DNA of 19,955 nucleotides from the NCBI GenBank assembly GCA_947625715.1, contig CANQPR010000014.1, positions 1-19,955 on the forward strand, written 5' to 3'. A program made the translations under genes and the position numbers. Source of the stretch: an uncultured Bacilli bacterium. GTDB taxonomy: Bacteria > Bacillota_I > Bacilli_A > RF39 > UBA660. A model generated the notes under the pieces. That model made no database searches. It was given only the letters and a program-made list of their open reading frames with translations, and had not been told where the DNA came from. Shown here piece by piece: positions 14,601-19,955 of the stretch (position 1 is its first letter; each line of letters opens with the position of its first letter).

Positions 14601-14754
14601 AAATCAATAATTCGTTAATATGGATATTATTATGTAAATGATTAATTACTCGTTTTGTTAAAACAGCTGTTTTTCCAGAACCAGCTCCTGCACTTACTAT
14701 AATATTTTTACCAGTTGTTTCAAACGCCTGTTGTTGTTCTTTGGTCCAAGCCAT
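11653..14754 (-). CDS. addA: ATP-dependent helicase-nuclease subunit A (AddA)
   Basis: The helicase-nuclease motor of AddAB, which resects double-strand breaks for RecA-dependent repair. In its 1033 residues the UvrD-type motifs appear in order: Walker A SAGAGSGKT (21-29), Ia LTFTNAAAKEMKERI (52-66), motif II VDEYQDTND (354-362), motif III VGDIKQSIYRFRNA (379-392), motif V IMTIHKSKGLEFP (712-724) and motif VI LFYVALTRAKEK (785-796). The C-terminal RecB-type nuclease is complete: His911, Asp973 in GIIDL, Asp986-Tyr-Lys988, and Gln1000 with Tyr1004. The family norm is about 1150-1250 residues, so this is a compact form with shorter spacer domains. The start (MAWTKEQQQA) is standard and overlaps the 3' end of addB by 35 bases. 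Confidence 0.96.
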   Translation of the reverse strand: MAWTKEQQQAFETTGKNIIVSAGAGSGKTAVLTKRVINHLHNNIHINELLILTFTNAAAKEMKERIRSSIKSDETLKEELKKIDEAYITTFDAFSLAIVKKYHYLLNLPSNPKITDDTLINILKRNTLREVINEYYEQEDSEFLNLIDMFCQKDDTFIFNELSNVINALDNMGSVRDFLETYTFKKENFSYYYDLYEKLVLRKKNELIYLCDNLLTKVDEDYYQNLLFFRDTLNKATSYQQLYEIKSIKLPILKKNIDEEIKVLKEQLAGKLKNFKNYFRFQTKDDLEKSYLDMEKIINIIVKILKTYFQKYEQLKKEKGYFDFATIFNYALNLLENYPFVLEELKSSFKEIMVDEYQDTNDVQEKLLNLLGNNNVYMVGDIKQSIYRFRNANPYLFKDKYENYKQNMGGIKIDLLKNFRSRKEVIHNINQIFILIMDNFIGGANYLEDQTMSFGNLEYEEQKDKTKDYFMECVTYPLFDTFNFSKEEIEAFYIGKRIKKMVQEKFPVYDKDKKILRDVSYKDFCILIDRTTSFDLYKKVFDYLEIPLLVLKDETLSANIHFLTIKNLFVLLTKLDSREYDDDFKYSFVSLARSFLFSLTDEEIYETLNNHDWYNSKVIKTLKNVLDNIKAKSLKQIFEELLKETNYYEKLILIGNISASLIILENLENKALECSEFGFTYKEFVSYLQEIIKENISVKYRDIKPNNNEVEIMTIHKSKGLEFPICFYAGLYKNFNLQELNNHFFFHKDFSFVVPLMNEGLMDTFLKDLIKDKTLKEEISEKIRLFYVALTRAKEKMIFVYPNTSFKESIKEQGIICDYNRLEYRNFLNILESIDEVVKPYKKIISLEELGLTKDYLKRKEKNLQLDNKIIKVNELDTNVTIKKEEKYSKTIKSLLTTKEKKDICLGNELHEILKYFDFQKPNFSLITNEYYQGKIKSLYYNPLIQNNLKGKFYQEYEFYYESDDVMHHGIIDLFIVLDKEIILIDYKLLKVNDENYLKQLKGYKQYLWDTFKLNVKAYLYSLLEEQAIFLDI

Positions 14755-17023
14755 CTAATTCACCTTCTTTATAAATAATATTTTTAATATCTTCCTCTTT
14801 TTTATAGCAAATATTTTCATAAGGACAATATTCACAACTAATTAACTGACCATTAATTCTTTTTGGTTCAATATTAAATCTTTGTTTTTCAATATTTTCT
14901 TTAAATTCTAATATTTTTTCTTCAACAATTTTAATCAAGTTATTAACCTTTTTTTCATCAAACACTTTAGTATAATGATAAAAACCCTTACTTGATATTT
15001 TCATGCCTTTAATTAAATGACTATTTTGATAATTATTATCAAACTTTTGTAAAGCTTCTATATTAGAGTTACTATAACCTTGTAACATATATTCTTTTTT
15101 TAGTAAATCATCATAAGTATTTACAAAATCTTTTAAAGGTATAGAAGGAATAATTTTTTGATAATAAAAACCTACAATTTCTAAATTTTGATAAAGAGAA
15201 TGTTTAATTAAATATAAATAAATGGGTAACTGTAAATTAATTCCTAGTTTAATAAAGTTTAAATTAGTATTAAAACTCCCTGTTTTATAATCAATAATAC
15301 TTAAATATTCATCATCATAAAAAATTTTGTCAATAACGCCTTTAAAAATAAAATTATCATCTAATACAACTTTTATTTCTTGTTCACACAAAACATTTTT
15401 TAAACTTTGATATTGTTCTTGTTCTTTTAATATTTGTAAACAATACTCAATTTGTTTATATAATTTTTTTAAAAAGAATAATTGTTTTTTAGAATAATCT
15501 TGACCCCTAATTTTCATTTCAAAGTATTTTTTTAAATCAAAATCTTTTTGATAATATTTTTGTAAGGCTTCATGAAATATTTGTCCAATTAAAAGGGGAA
15601 ATTCTTTCTCTTTTTTATTTATTTTTAAAATATAAGTTAAATAAAAACGAAAAGGACACTTAGTATATAAATCCATACCAGTATAAGATAATGTATTAAT
15701 TGGTAATTTATCTATTTTAAATGGTTTAAATTGATTATTATATTTTCGATACTCAATATTTTGATAACTTCCTAATATTTTCAAATCATCATCAATTACA
15801 CCATAGTTTAAATAATTATCCATTTTTGCTGCATACATTAATTTATTATATAAATGAGAATAATTATAATTATTAGTAAATGTTATATATTCTTTATCTA
15901 AATTTTCTAAAATACTTGAAGGATAACTTGATTGCTGATGATAAGATATAACTAAATTATTATAATAATTTAAATTGTTAATAAGTTCTTTTTTTATTAA
16001 TTCATTTTCTTCATTATAAGAACCTATATTTAAATAAAATCGCTCAATATCATTAAAATAATCACTATCAACTTTTTCAAATTTCATTTCTCCTAAATTA
16101 GTATTCATAAAAAAGATATAATCATCTTCATTTACTTCATTAAGAGTAATATCAATTTCTTTTATTACCCTTTGTTTATCAATATTGATACTTATATTTT
16201 TAATTGCTTCTTTAAGATACTCATAAGTTTCATTTGTTTTAGGAAAATCAATATAAGTATTAACAAAATCGACTAAAGTTTGATATATTTGGTTTTCTTT
16301 TTCAGTTTTAATCATTTCTTTTAAATTTAAAAATAATTGTGGCCAATCTTCTTCTATATGTTCTAAAAAATAAGTTACTATTGCAGTTGAATATATATTT
16401 TCTTTATTTAAAAATTGAAATTCTAAATTGTACAAATTACCATATAAAGTTAAAGCATTTTGATATTCTTGATTAGTATTAGCAATATAAATATTATCAT
16501 AACTAACATTATTTGCAATTAATTTTCTTATTTCATTGCAAATAAAAGTTACTTCTAAAAAAACATCTTCGGCTTCAAAAATTTTTATTTTTCTTTTCTT
16601 AGAAGGTATTTGCATAATTGTTATGGTTGTTATTTTTTTTAATTCTTCAATAATATTATTAAGAAATTTATTAACAGGTATATGATAAATTACTAAATTA
16701 TATTTTTGTAAATAATTTTTAAAGAATGGATTTACTTTTAAATAATCCCTACAAGTTTCTTTTAATTCTTTTAAAAAGGTTATCTTTTCATTTTCTTTAT
16801 TTATGTCTTTTAAAAAATATAAGTGTTTTAAATACATACGGGCTATATGTCTTTTAATATGGTATTTATTGGTTAGAAAAAATAATGTTTCTTCATTATA
16901 ATCAAAAAAATATTGTTTAAAAAATTCTTTTATTCCCATTACTTGGGCATCTTCTTGTTTACTTCTTATTTTTTTTAATAAGTTTATTTTGTTTTCATCA
17001 TAAGTTATATAAAGTCTTTGCAT
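14720..17023 (-). CDS. addB: ATP-dependent helicase-nuclease subunit B (AddB), shortened
   Basis: Partner subunit of AddA; in Bacillus it supplies the second nuclease and the Chi-recognition surface. This version has 767 residues against roughly 1150 in Bacillus. The N-terminal third is shortened and shows no Walker A motif, whereas Bacillus AddB has one. The C-terminal nuclease is intact: His484 in IFHEAL, Asp565 in GVIDK, Asp578-Tyr-Lys580 in IIDYKTG, then Gln598 and Tyr602. The iron-sulfur ligands are kept with the usual spacing: Cys456 (TKCPFRFYL), then Cys730, Cys733 and Cys739 (CEYCPYENIC). It begins 11 bases after the FabG-like gene, so it is probably transcribed with it, and it overlaps addA by 35 bases. 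Whether it still reads a Chi sequence cannot be seen. Confidence 0.9.
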   Translation of the reverse strand: MQRLYITYDENKINLLKKIRSKQEDAQVMGIKEFFKQYFFDYNEETLFFLTNKYHIKRHIARMYLKHLYFLKDINKENEKITFLKELKETCRDYLKVNPFFKNYLQKYNLVIYHIPVNKFLNNIIEELKKITTITIMQIPSKKRKIKIFEAEDVFLEVTFICNEIRKLIANNVSYDNIYIANTNQEYQNALTLYGNLYNLEFQFLNKENIYSTAIVTYFLEHIEEDWPQLFLNLKEMIKTEKENQIYQTLVDFVNTYIDFPKTNETYEYLKEAIKNISINIDKQRVIKEIDITLNEVNEDDYIFFMNTNLGEMKFEKVDSDYFNDIERFYLNIGSYNEENELIKKELINNLNYYNNLVISYHQQSSYPSSILENLDKEYITFTNNYNYSHLYNKLMYAAKMDNYLNYGVIDDDLKILGSYQNIEYRKYNNQFKPFKIDKLPINTLSYTGMDLYTKCPFRFYLTYILKINKKEKEFPLLIGQIFHEALQKYYQKDFDLKKYFEMKIRGQDYSKKQLFFLKKLYKQIEYCLQILKEQEQYQSLKNVLCEQEIKVVLDDNFIFKGVIDKIFYDDEYLSIIDYKTGSFNTNLNFIKLGINLQLPIYLYLIKHSLYQNLEIVGFYYQKIIPSIPLKDFVNTYDDLLKKEYMLQGYSNSNIEALQKFDNNYQNSHLIKGMKISSKGFYHYTKVFDEKKVNNLIKIVEEKILEFKENIEKQRFNIEPKRINGQLISCEYCPYENICYKKEEDIKNIIYKEGELDGLDQRTTTGV

Positions 17024-17034
17024 AGTTAACCTCT

Positions 17035-17775
17035 TTAATGTGCTAGACCATCAACATTTAAAATTACCCCAGTAATATAACTTGCCATATCACTTGCTAA
17101 AAACAAAAAGGCATTAGCAACATCCTTTGGCAAGCCAATTCTCTTAAGAGGAATATTAGCAATTAACGGTTCAATTAATTTAGGTGGCAAATTTTTAACC
17201 ATATCACTTTGTATTATTCCTGGCGCGACAGCATTTACTCTTATATTATAACTAGCTAATTCAAGGGCAAGTGATTTAGTAAGACCATTTACGGCCGATT
17301 TGCTAGCAGGATAAGCTACACCTTTTGCTTGTCCATATATGCTTACCATAGAACTAGTATTTAATATAACCCCTTGTTTTCTTTTTTTCATATAAAAAAC
17401 TACTTGTTTAGTTACATTAAACATTGCTGTAACATTAATATTCATAACTCTCATAAATTCTTGAGTTGTAATTTCATCTATTTCTTCTCTTTGCATAACC
17501 CCAGCATTATTAATTAAAATATCAATATGATGATATTTATTTATAATTTCTTCAATAACTTTTTTTACTTCTTCTTCATCAGTTAAATTAGGATAATAGC
17601 CTAAAACATTTTTTCCTTCTTTTTTTAATAATTCACAGGTATTTTTTACCGTTTCTTCTTTAGAACCAAATAATATAACTTTGGCATTATGTTCACAGAA
17701 AGTTCTAACAATTTCTAAACCAATTCCTCTTGTTCCTCCAGTTACTATTACTACTTTTCCGTCTAAATTTATCAA
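17035..17775 (-). CDS. FabG-like short-chain dehydrogenase/reductase
   Basis: A 246-residue classical SDR resembling 3-oxoacyl-ACP reductase. The cofactor motif is TGGTRGIG (12-19), with NNAG at 89-92. The catalytic residues are Asn114, Ser142, Tyr155 and Lys159 (YPASK). The C-terminus follows the FabG pattern (PLKRIGLPKDVANAFLFLAS, then YITGVILNVDG), but ends LAH instead of the usual Gly-Gly-Met type ending. Fatty-acid synthesis genes are absent here, so a stand-alone FabG-like or sugar/alcohol dehydrogenase role is possible; no symbol is given. The start is TTG at 17775, supported by AAAGGAG eight bases upstream and by the MINLDGKVVIVTG beginning. It is the first gene of the transcription unit leading into addB and addA. 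Confidence 0.88.
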   Translation of the reverse strand: MINLDGKVVIVTGGTRGIGLEIVRTFCEHNAKVILFGSKEETVKNTCELLKKEGKNVLGYYPNLTDEEEVKKVIEEIINKYHHIDILINNAGVMQREEIDEITTQEFMRVMNINVTAMFNVTKQVVFYMKKRKQGVILNTSSMVSIYGQAKGVAYPASKSAVNGLTKSLALELASYNIRVNAVAPGIIQSDMVKNLPPKLIEPLIANIPLKRIGLPKDVANAFLFLASDMASYITGVILNVDGLAH

Positions 17776-17806
17776 GTTATCTTCTCCTTTCGATTCACGT
17801 ACTCTA

Positions 17807-17835
17807 ATTATAACAAACTAACTAATTTATTTAAA
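17807..17835 (-). promoter_or_regulatory. Promoter of the SDR-addB-addA unit
   Basis: The minus strand has TTTAAA (17835-17830), a 17-base spacer and TATAAT (17812-17807), with TGT giving an extended -10. The TTG start at 17775 and its AAAGGAG follow at suitable distance. Confidence 0.65.
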
Positions 17836-17845
17836 TAAGTTAAAC

Positions 17846-17884
17846 AAAAAAATATTTATAATTGGTAGTTATAAATATCTTTTT
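17846..17884. terminator. Probable bidirectional terminator hairpin
   Basis: ATATTTATAA (17852-17861) and TTATAAATAT (17869-17878) form a perfect ten-pair stem with a seven-base loop. On the minus strand it is followed by a T run; on the plus strand by CTTTTT. It lies about 120 bases past the fic stop codon and just upstream of the SDR promoter, so it most likely ends the fic transcript. The stem is all A-T, which lowers certainty. Confidence 0.6.
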
Positions 17885-18001
17885 ATAAATTGTGGTTAAA
17901 TTATTTTTCTAGCAAAATACTTTTGATTTTAATACCTGTATCATAATTTTTATTTTGTATCAATTGTGTTAATTGATTCACATCTGTATTTTAAAGATTG
18001 C
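17885..18001 (-). other. Non-coding 3' region after fic, with small hairpin
   Basis: This stretch holds a perfect seven-pair inverted repeat, ATCAATT (17959-17965) and AATTGAT (17971-17977), with a five-base loop and no T run. It also holds a 30-codon stop-to-stop frame on the minus strand containing QLTQLIQNKNYDTGIKIKS. That peptide loosely recalls a UVR motif but has no start codon or ribosome-binding site. No gene is claimed. Confidence 0.4.
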
Positions 18002-19003
18002 TTATTTCAATGTTTTATAATACATTTGATTTTTACTAGTTGGTTTATCAGGAATAGTAAGAGCCACTAATCCTTCATTTATAGCTGGTTCTAAATAAGT
18101 TGATCTTAAAGTTTCTTTTGATTTTATTCCTAATTTATTCATAATATCATTTGCGGTCATGGGAACATTATAATCCATTACCTGTAATAATTTTTTAATA
18201 TTAATTGCTTTTTCTGTAATAGGCACACTAGTAGCAATTAAAAATTTTTCTAAAACTTCATCAATCATTTTTAACATAAACTCAACAAAAATTGTAGAAT
18301 CTCCATTTTTATTACAGTCTGCTATTGCCTGGTAATATCCATCTTGATACTTTTTTAATTCCGATTCTATAGGCAAATATGCAAATATTTCTTTCCAATT
18401 AGCAAGAATAATATTTTGCCATAACCTAGCTGTTCTACCATTTCCATCTAAAAAAGGATGAATAAACACAAATTCATAATGAAAAACAGACGATAATATT
18501 AAGGGATGGATATCATTTTTGCTTTTTTTTATCCAGGCAAATAATTGCTTCATTAAAATATCTACTTGTTCTGGTGGAGGGCACATATGAATGCAATTAC
18601 CGTTTTCATCAAATACACCTTCATTACCTTTTCTAAATTTTCCTGGTTCATTTATAATTAGATAGGTCATAGTTTCATGGATTTTTTTTAAGTCTTTAAG
18701 TGAATATGGGTTTATATCATTTATCATTGCATAAGCTTTATATGCATTTTTAACTTCTTGAATTTCTTTTTGGGGACCAATAACTGTTTTACCAGAAATT
18801 AAATCCTTAACTTGATTAATTGATAGAGAATTTGCTTCTATTGCTAATGACGAATGGATTGAACGAATTCTATTATTTTTTCTTAATGTTGGCATTTTAT
18901 TAAAATTAGCATAGTTATCTAATTTGCCTATTTTTTCCATAATGCTAGAAATATAATCAACCATTTTACTCGTTATTGTAAAGGGTGGTATATAATTATC
19001 CAT
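18002..19003 (-). CDS. Fic-domain protein with C-terminal winged-helix region
   Basis: A 333-residue Fic protein, probably transferring AMP (or another nucleotide moiety) to a protein hydroxyl. The catalytic loop HPFLDGNGRTARL (182-194) is complete with His182. Upstream, SSLAIEANSL (51-60) is the N-terminal inhibitory-helix motif of class II Fic proteins; the residue after Glu56 is Ala where Gly or Asn is usual, so autoinhibition may be altered. The flap-like segment is around FRKGNEGVFD. Residues 270-333 look like a winged helix (MTANDIMNKLGIKSKETLRS), a common add-on that may bind DNA. The start has GAGGTG nine bases upstream. The gene is alone in its transcription unit, with a strong promoter and an 11-base triple repeat directly upstream, next to a surface-protein gene. 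There is no antitoxin-like partner. Confidence 0.92.
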   Translation of the reverse strand: MDNYIPPFTITSKMVDYISSIMEKIGKLDNYANFNKMPTLRKNNRIRSIHSSLAIEANSLSINQVKDLISGKTVIGPQKEIQEVKNAYKAYAMINDINPYSLKDLKKIHETMTYLIINEPGKFRKGNEGVFDENGNCIHMCPPPEQVDILMKQLFAWIKKSKNDIHPLILSSVFHYEFVFIHPFLDGNGRTARLWQNIILANWKEIFAYLPIESELKKYQDGYYQAIADCNKNGDSTIFVEFMLKMIDEVLEKFLIATSVPITEKAINIKKLLQVMDYNVPMTANDIMNKLGIKSKETLRSTYLEPAINEGLVALTIPDKPTSKNQMYYKTLK

Positions 19004-19034
19004 TTAACTATTCACCTCAAATTCTTATTTATTT

Positions 19035-19063
19035 ATTATACTATTATTCACATTTGAATTCAA
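19035..19063 (-). promoter_or_regulatory. Promoter of the fic gene
   Basis: The minus strand has TTGAAT (19063-19058), a 17-base spacer and a perfect TATAAT (19040-19035), about 31 bases before the ATG at 19003. It is among the closest matches to sigma-A consensus in the window. Confidence 0.78.
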
Positions 19064-19067
19064 CACA

Positions 19068-19100
19068 TCTTGCTTAATTCTTGCTTAATTCTTGCTTAAA
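19068..19100. repeat. Three tandem 11-bp repeats upstream of the fic promoter
   Basis: On the plus strand TCTTGCTTAAT occurs twice and TCTTGCTTAAA once, back to back. On the minus strand each unit contains TTAAGCAAGA. The period of 11 bases is close to one turn of DNA, so the units lie on the same face. They end four bases from the -35 box of the fic promoter, in the position of an activator or repressor site array. Confidence 0.8.
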
Positions 19101-19148
19101 TAAAAATACCCTATACTTGTATCAACTCTAAAAATAATTTTTGCCTAA

Positions 19149-19955
19149 TTAACTAAAAGACACACCTTTCCATGAGGAATGCACATTTTCGTCTGGCTTG
19201 TTTGCTGGGCAATTAGTAAACATACTACTTGTTGTAGCTCCAGATTTATGGATAAAGTTTGGACCATATGTAATTTTCTTTAATTTGCTTGAACCTGCAA
19301 ACATGTATTCCATATCGCCTACTTTACTAGTATCAAAATTAGTTAAGTCTAATTCTTGAAGATATACCATTCCACTAAACATACTACTCATAACTGTTAC
19401 TTTACTAGTATTAAAATTACTTACATCTAACCTTTGGATGTAGAACAATCCATTAAACATATTACTCATAGTTGTTACATTGCTAGTATCAAAATCTTTG
19501 CCAAATGTTAATGTTTGAAGATTAGTCATTCCATCAAACATATTATTCATATTTGTTACATTTCTTGTATCAAAGCCACTTAAATCTAAGGTTTGTAAAT
19601 GGTTCATCCCCCCAAACATATAATACATACTTGTTACATACCTTGTGTAAAAATTACTTAAATCTAACTCTTCTAGACTGCTCATTCCGTTAAACATATA
19701 CATCATATTTGTTACAATACTAGTATATAAATTTTCTATTCCTTCTATCTTAGTTACTTTTGTAAACCTATAAAATAAATATGAACTATCATTATTTAAT
19801 TCTATTCCTCCATCTCCTTGTAAATAGCCAATACAATTAGTATCCCCTGTGTCACATACGACATAACTTTGAACTGCCTTTGTATTTCCAGAAATACCTT
19901 CATTAAATGGACCATATACTATTTGACCTGCACCAGCTTCTTTTTTATTTTTTGT
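19149..19955 (-). CDS. BspA-like (DUF285) repeat surface protein, C-terminal part (runs off right edge)
   Basis: The frame enters at the right edge without a start codon and ends at the TAA at 19149-19151. I read the visible Met at 19706 as internal, because about 83 further codons upstream are open and look coding (AGAGQIVYGPFNEGISGN, then a CDTGDTNCIGYLQGDGG segment). Six repeats of about 26 residues follow the pattern DTSxVTxMxxMFxGMxxLxxLDLSxF, the BspA/DUF285 leucine-rich-like unit found in surface proteins for adhesion to host or other cells. After the last repeat there are only about 34 residues, ending SWKGVSFS, with no LPXTG motif and no membrane anchor. Attachment must therefore come from the unseen N-terminus, or the protein is secreted. 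No promoter is in the window. Confidence 0.88.
   Translation of the reverse strand, partial: TKNKKEAGAGQIVYGPFNEGISGNTKAVQSYVVCDTGDTNCIGYLQGDGGIELNNDSSYLFYRFTKVTKIEGIENLYTSIVTNMMYMFNGMSSLEELDLSNFYTRYVTSMYYMFGGMNHLQTLDLSGFDTRNVTNMNNMFDGMTNLQTLTFGKDFDTSNVTTMSNMFNGLFYIQRLDVSNFNTSKVTVMSSMFSGMVYLQELDLTNFDTSKVGDMEYMFAGSSKLKKITYGPNFIHKSGATTSSMFTNCPANKPDENVHSSWKGVSFS
19254..19727 (-). repeat. Six 78-bp coding repeats (26-residue BspA-type units)
   Basis: The units encode, from the N-terminal side, YTSIVTNMMYMF, YTRYVTSMYYMF, DTRNVTNMNNMF, DTSNVTTMSNMF, NTSKVTVMSSMF and DTSKVGDMEYMF, each followed by a G-xxx-LxxLDLSxF half. The third and sixth units have an altered end (TFGKDF and TYGPNF); the third is one residue longer. 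The first and last units diverge most, as is usual for capping repeats. In-frame copy-number change by recombination is plausible. Confidence 0.85.

Noticed and set aside
19101..19148. Terminator for the right-edge surface gene
   Set aside because: Only a four- to five-pair stem (GATAC with GTAT) before a T run was found; too weak to call.
1..19955. Mollicutes-type code with TGA as tryptophan
   Set aside because: Tryptophans at expected positions (for example GDWAYG in YutD) use TGG, and TGA ends genes such as yunB at family-typical positions.
1..19955. tRNA, rRNA, CRISPR array or intact insertion sequence
   Set aside because: No cloverleaf with conserved GTTCGA-type arm, no regularly spaced direct repeats with spacers and no transposase frame were seen on either strand by reading.

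Overview
The window looks like a chromosomal segment of a very AT-rich, low-GC Gram-positive bacterium. The most likely source is one of the small-genome, gut-associated Bacilli related to Mollicutes (RF39-like). Four things point there: AddAB rather than RecBCD, the Bacillus-type proteins YutD and YunB, a Bacillus-style single-cluster ferredoxin, and two surface-protein families (a BspA-like 26-residue repeat protein and a Cys/Trp-rich exported protein) that I recall as common in such genomes. Tryptophan is encoded by TGG and TGA acts as stop, so the code is standard. The YunB homologue hints at a spore-forming ancestry. The placement is inference from gene content.

Layout, left to right; every gene except the ferredoxin and one decayed fragment is on the minus strand. 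Positions 1-1031 hold the N-terminal part of a membrane-anchored exported protein that runs off the left edge. Its promoter (1063-1088) contains a run of ten G between the -35 and -10 boxes, an unusual tract here and a candidate phase-variation switch. Positions 1131-4688 form a three-gene redox operon: a CrtI/retinol-saturase-like FAD protein, a ferredoxin-NAD(P) reductase-type flavoprotein with a C-terminal [2Fe-2S] domain, and a metallo-beta-lactamase-fold protein with an altered metal motif. Positions 4747-5860 hold yutD and an unrecognised tail-anchored protein. Positions 5861-6308 hold a decayed tyrosine-recombinase-like relic and a long imperfect hairpin. Positions 6309-7901 hold yunB and a second unrecognised, highly charged tail-anchored protein.

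The ferredoxin (8011-8238, plus strand) faces rluB across a shared terminator. From 17775 down to 8251 runs a compact leftward series: a FabG-like dehydrogenase, addB, addA, a second short-chain dehydrogenase, a PLP-dependent YnbB-type lyase, an RluA-family pseudouridine synthase and rluB. The genes overlap or are closely spaced, with one extra promoter likely before the second dehydrogenase. At 18002-19003 lies a Fic-domain protein with a strong promoter and three exact or near-exact 11-bp repeats just upstream of its -35 box. The right edge (19149-19955) is the C-terminal part of a BspA-like repeat surface protein.

Functionally this is a mix of housekeeping (DNA repair, rRNA pseudouridylation, redox) and accessory or surface functions. 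The best candidates for something new are the G-tract promoter of the left-edge surface gene, the redox/MBL-fold operon, the Fic gene with its repeat-bearing upstream region, and the two unknown tail-anchored proteins. No tRNA, rRNA, CRISPR array or intact mobile element was seen.
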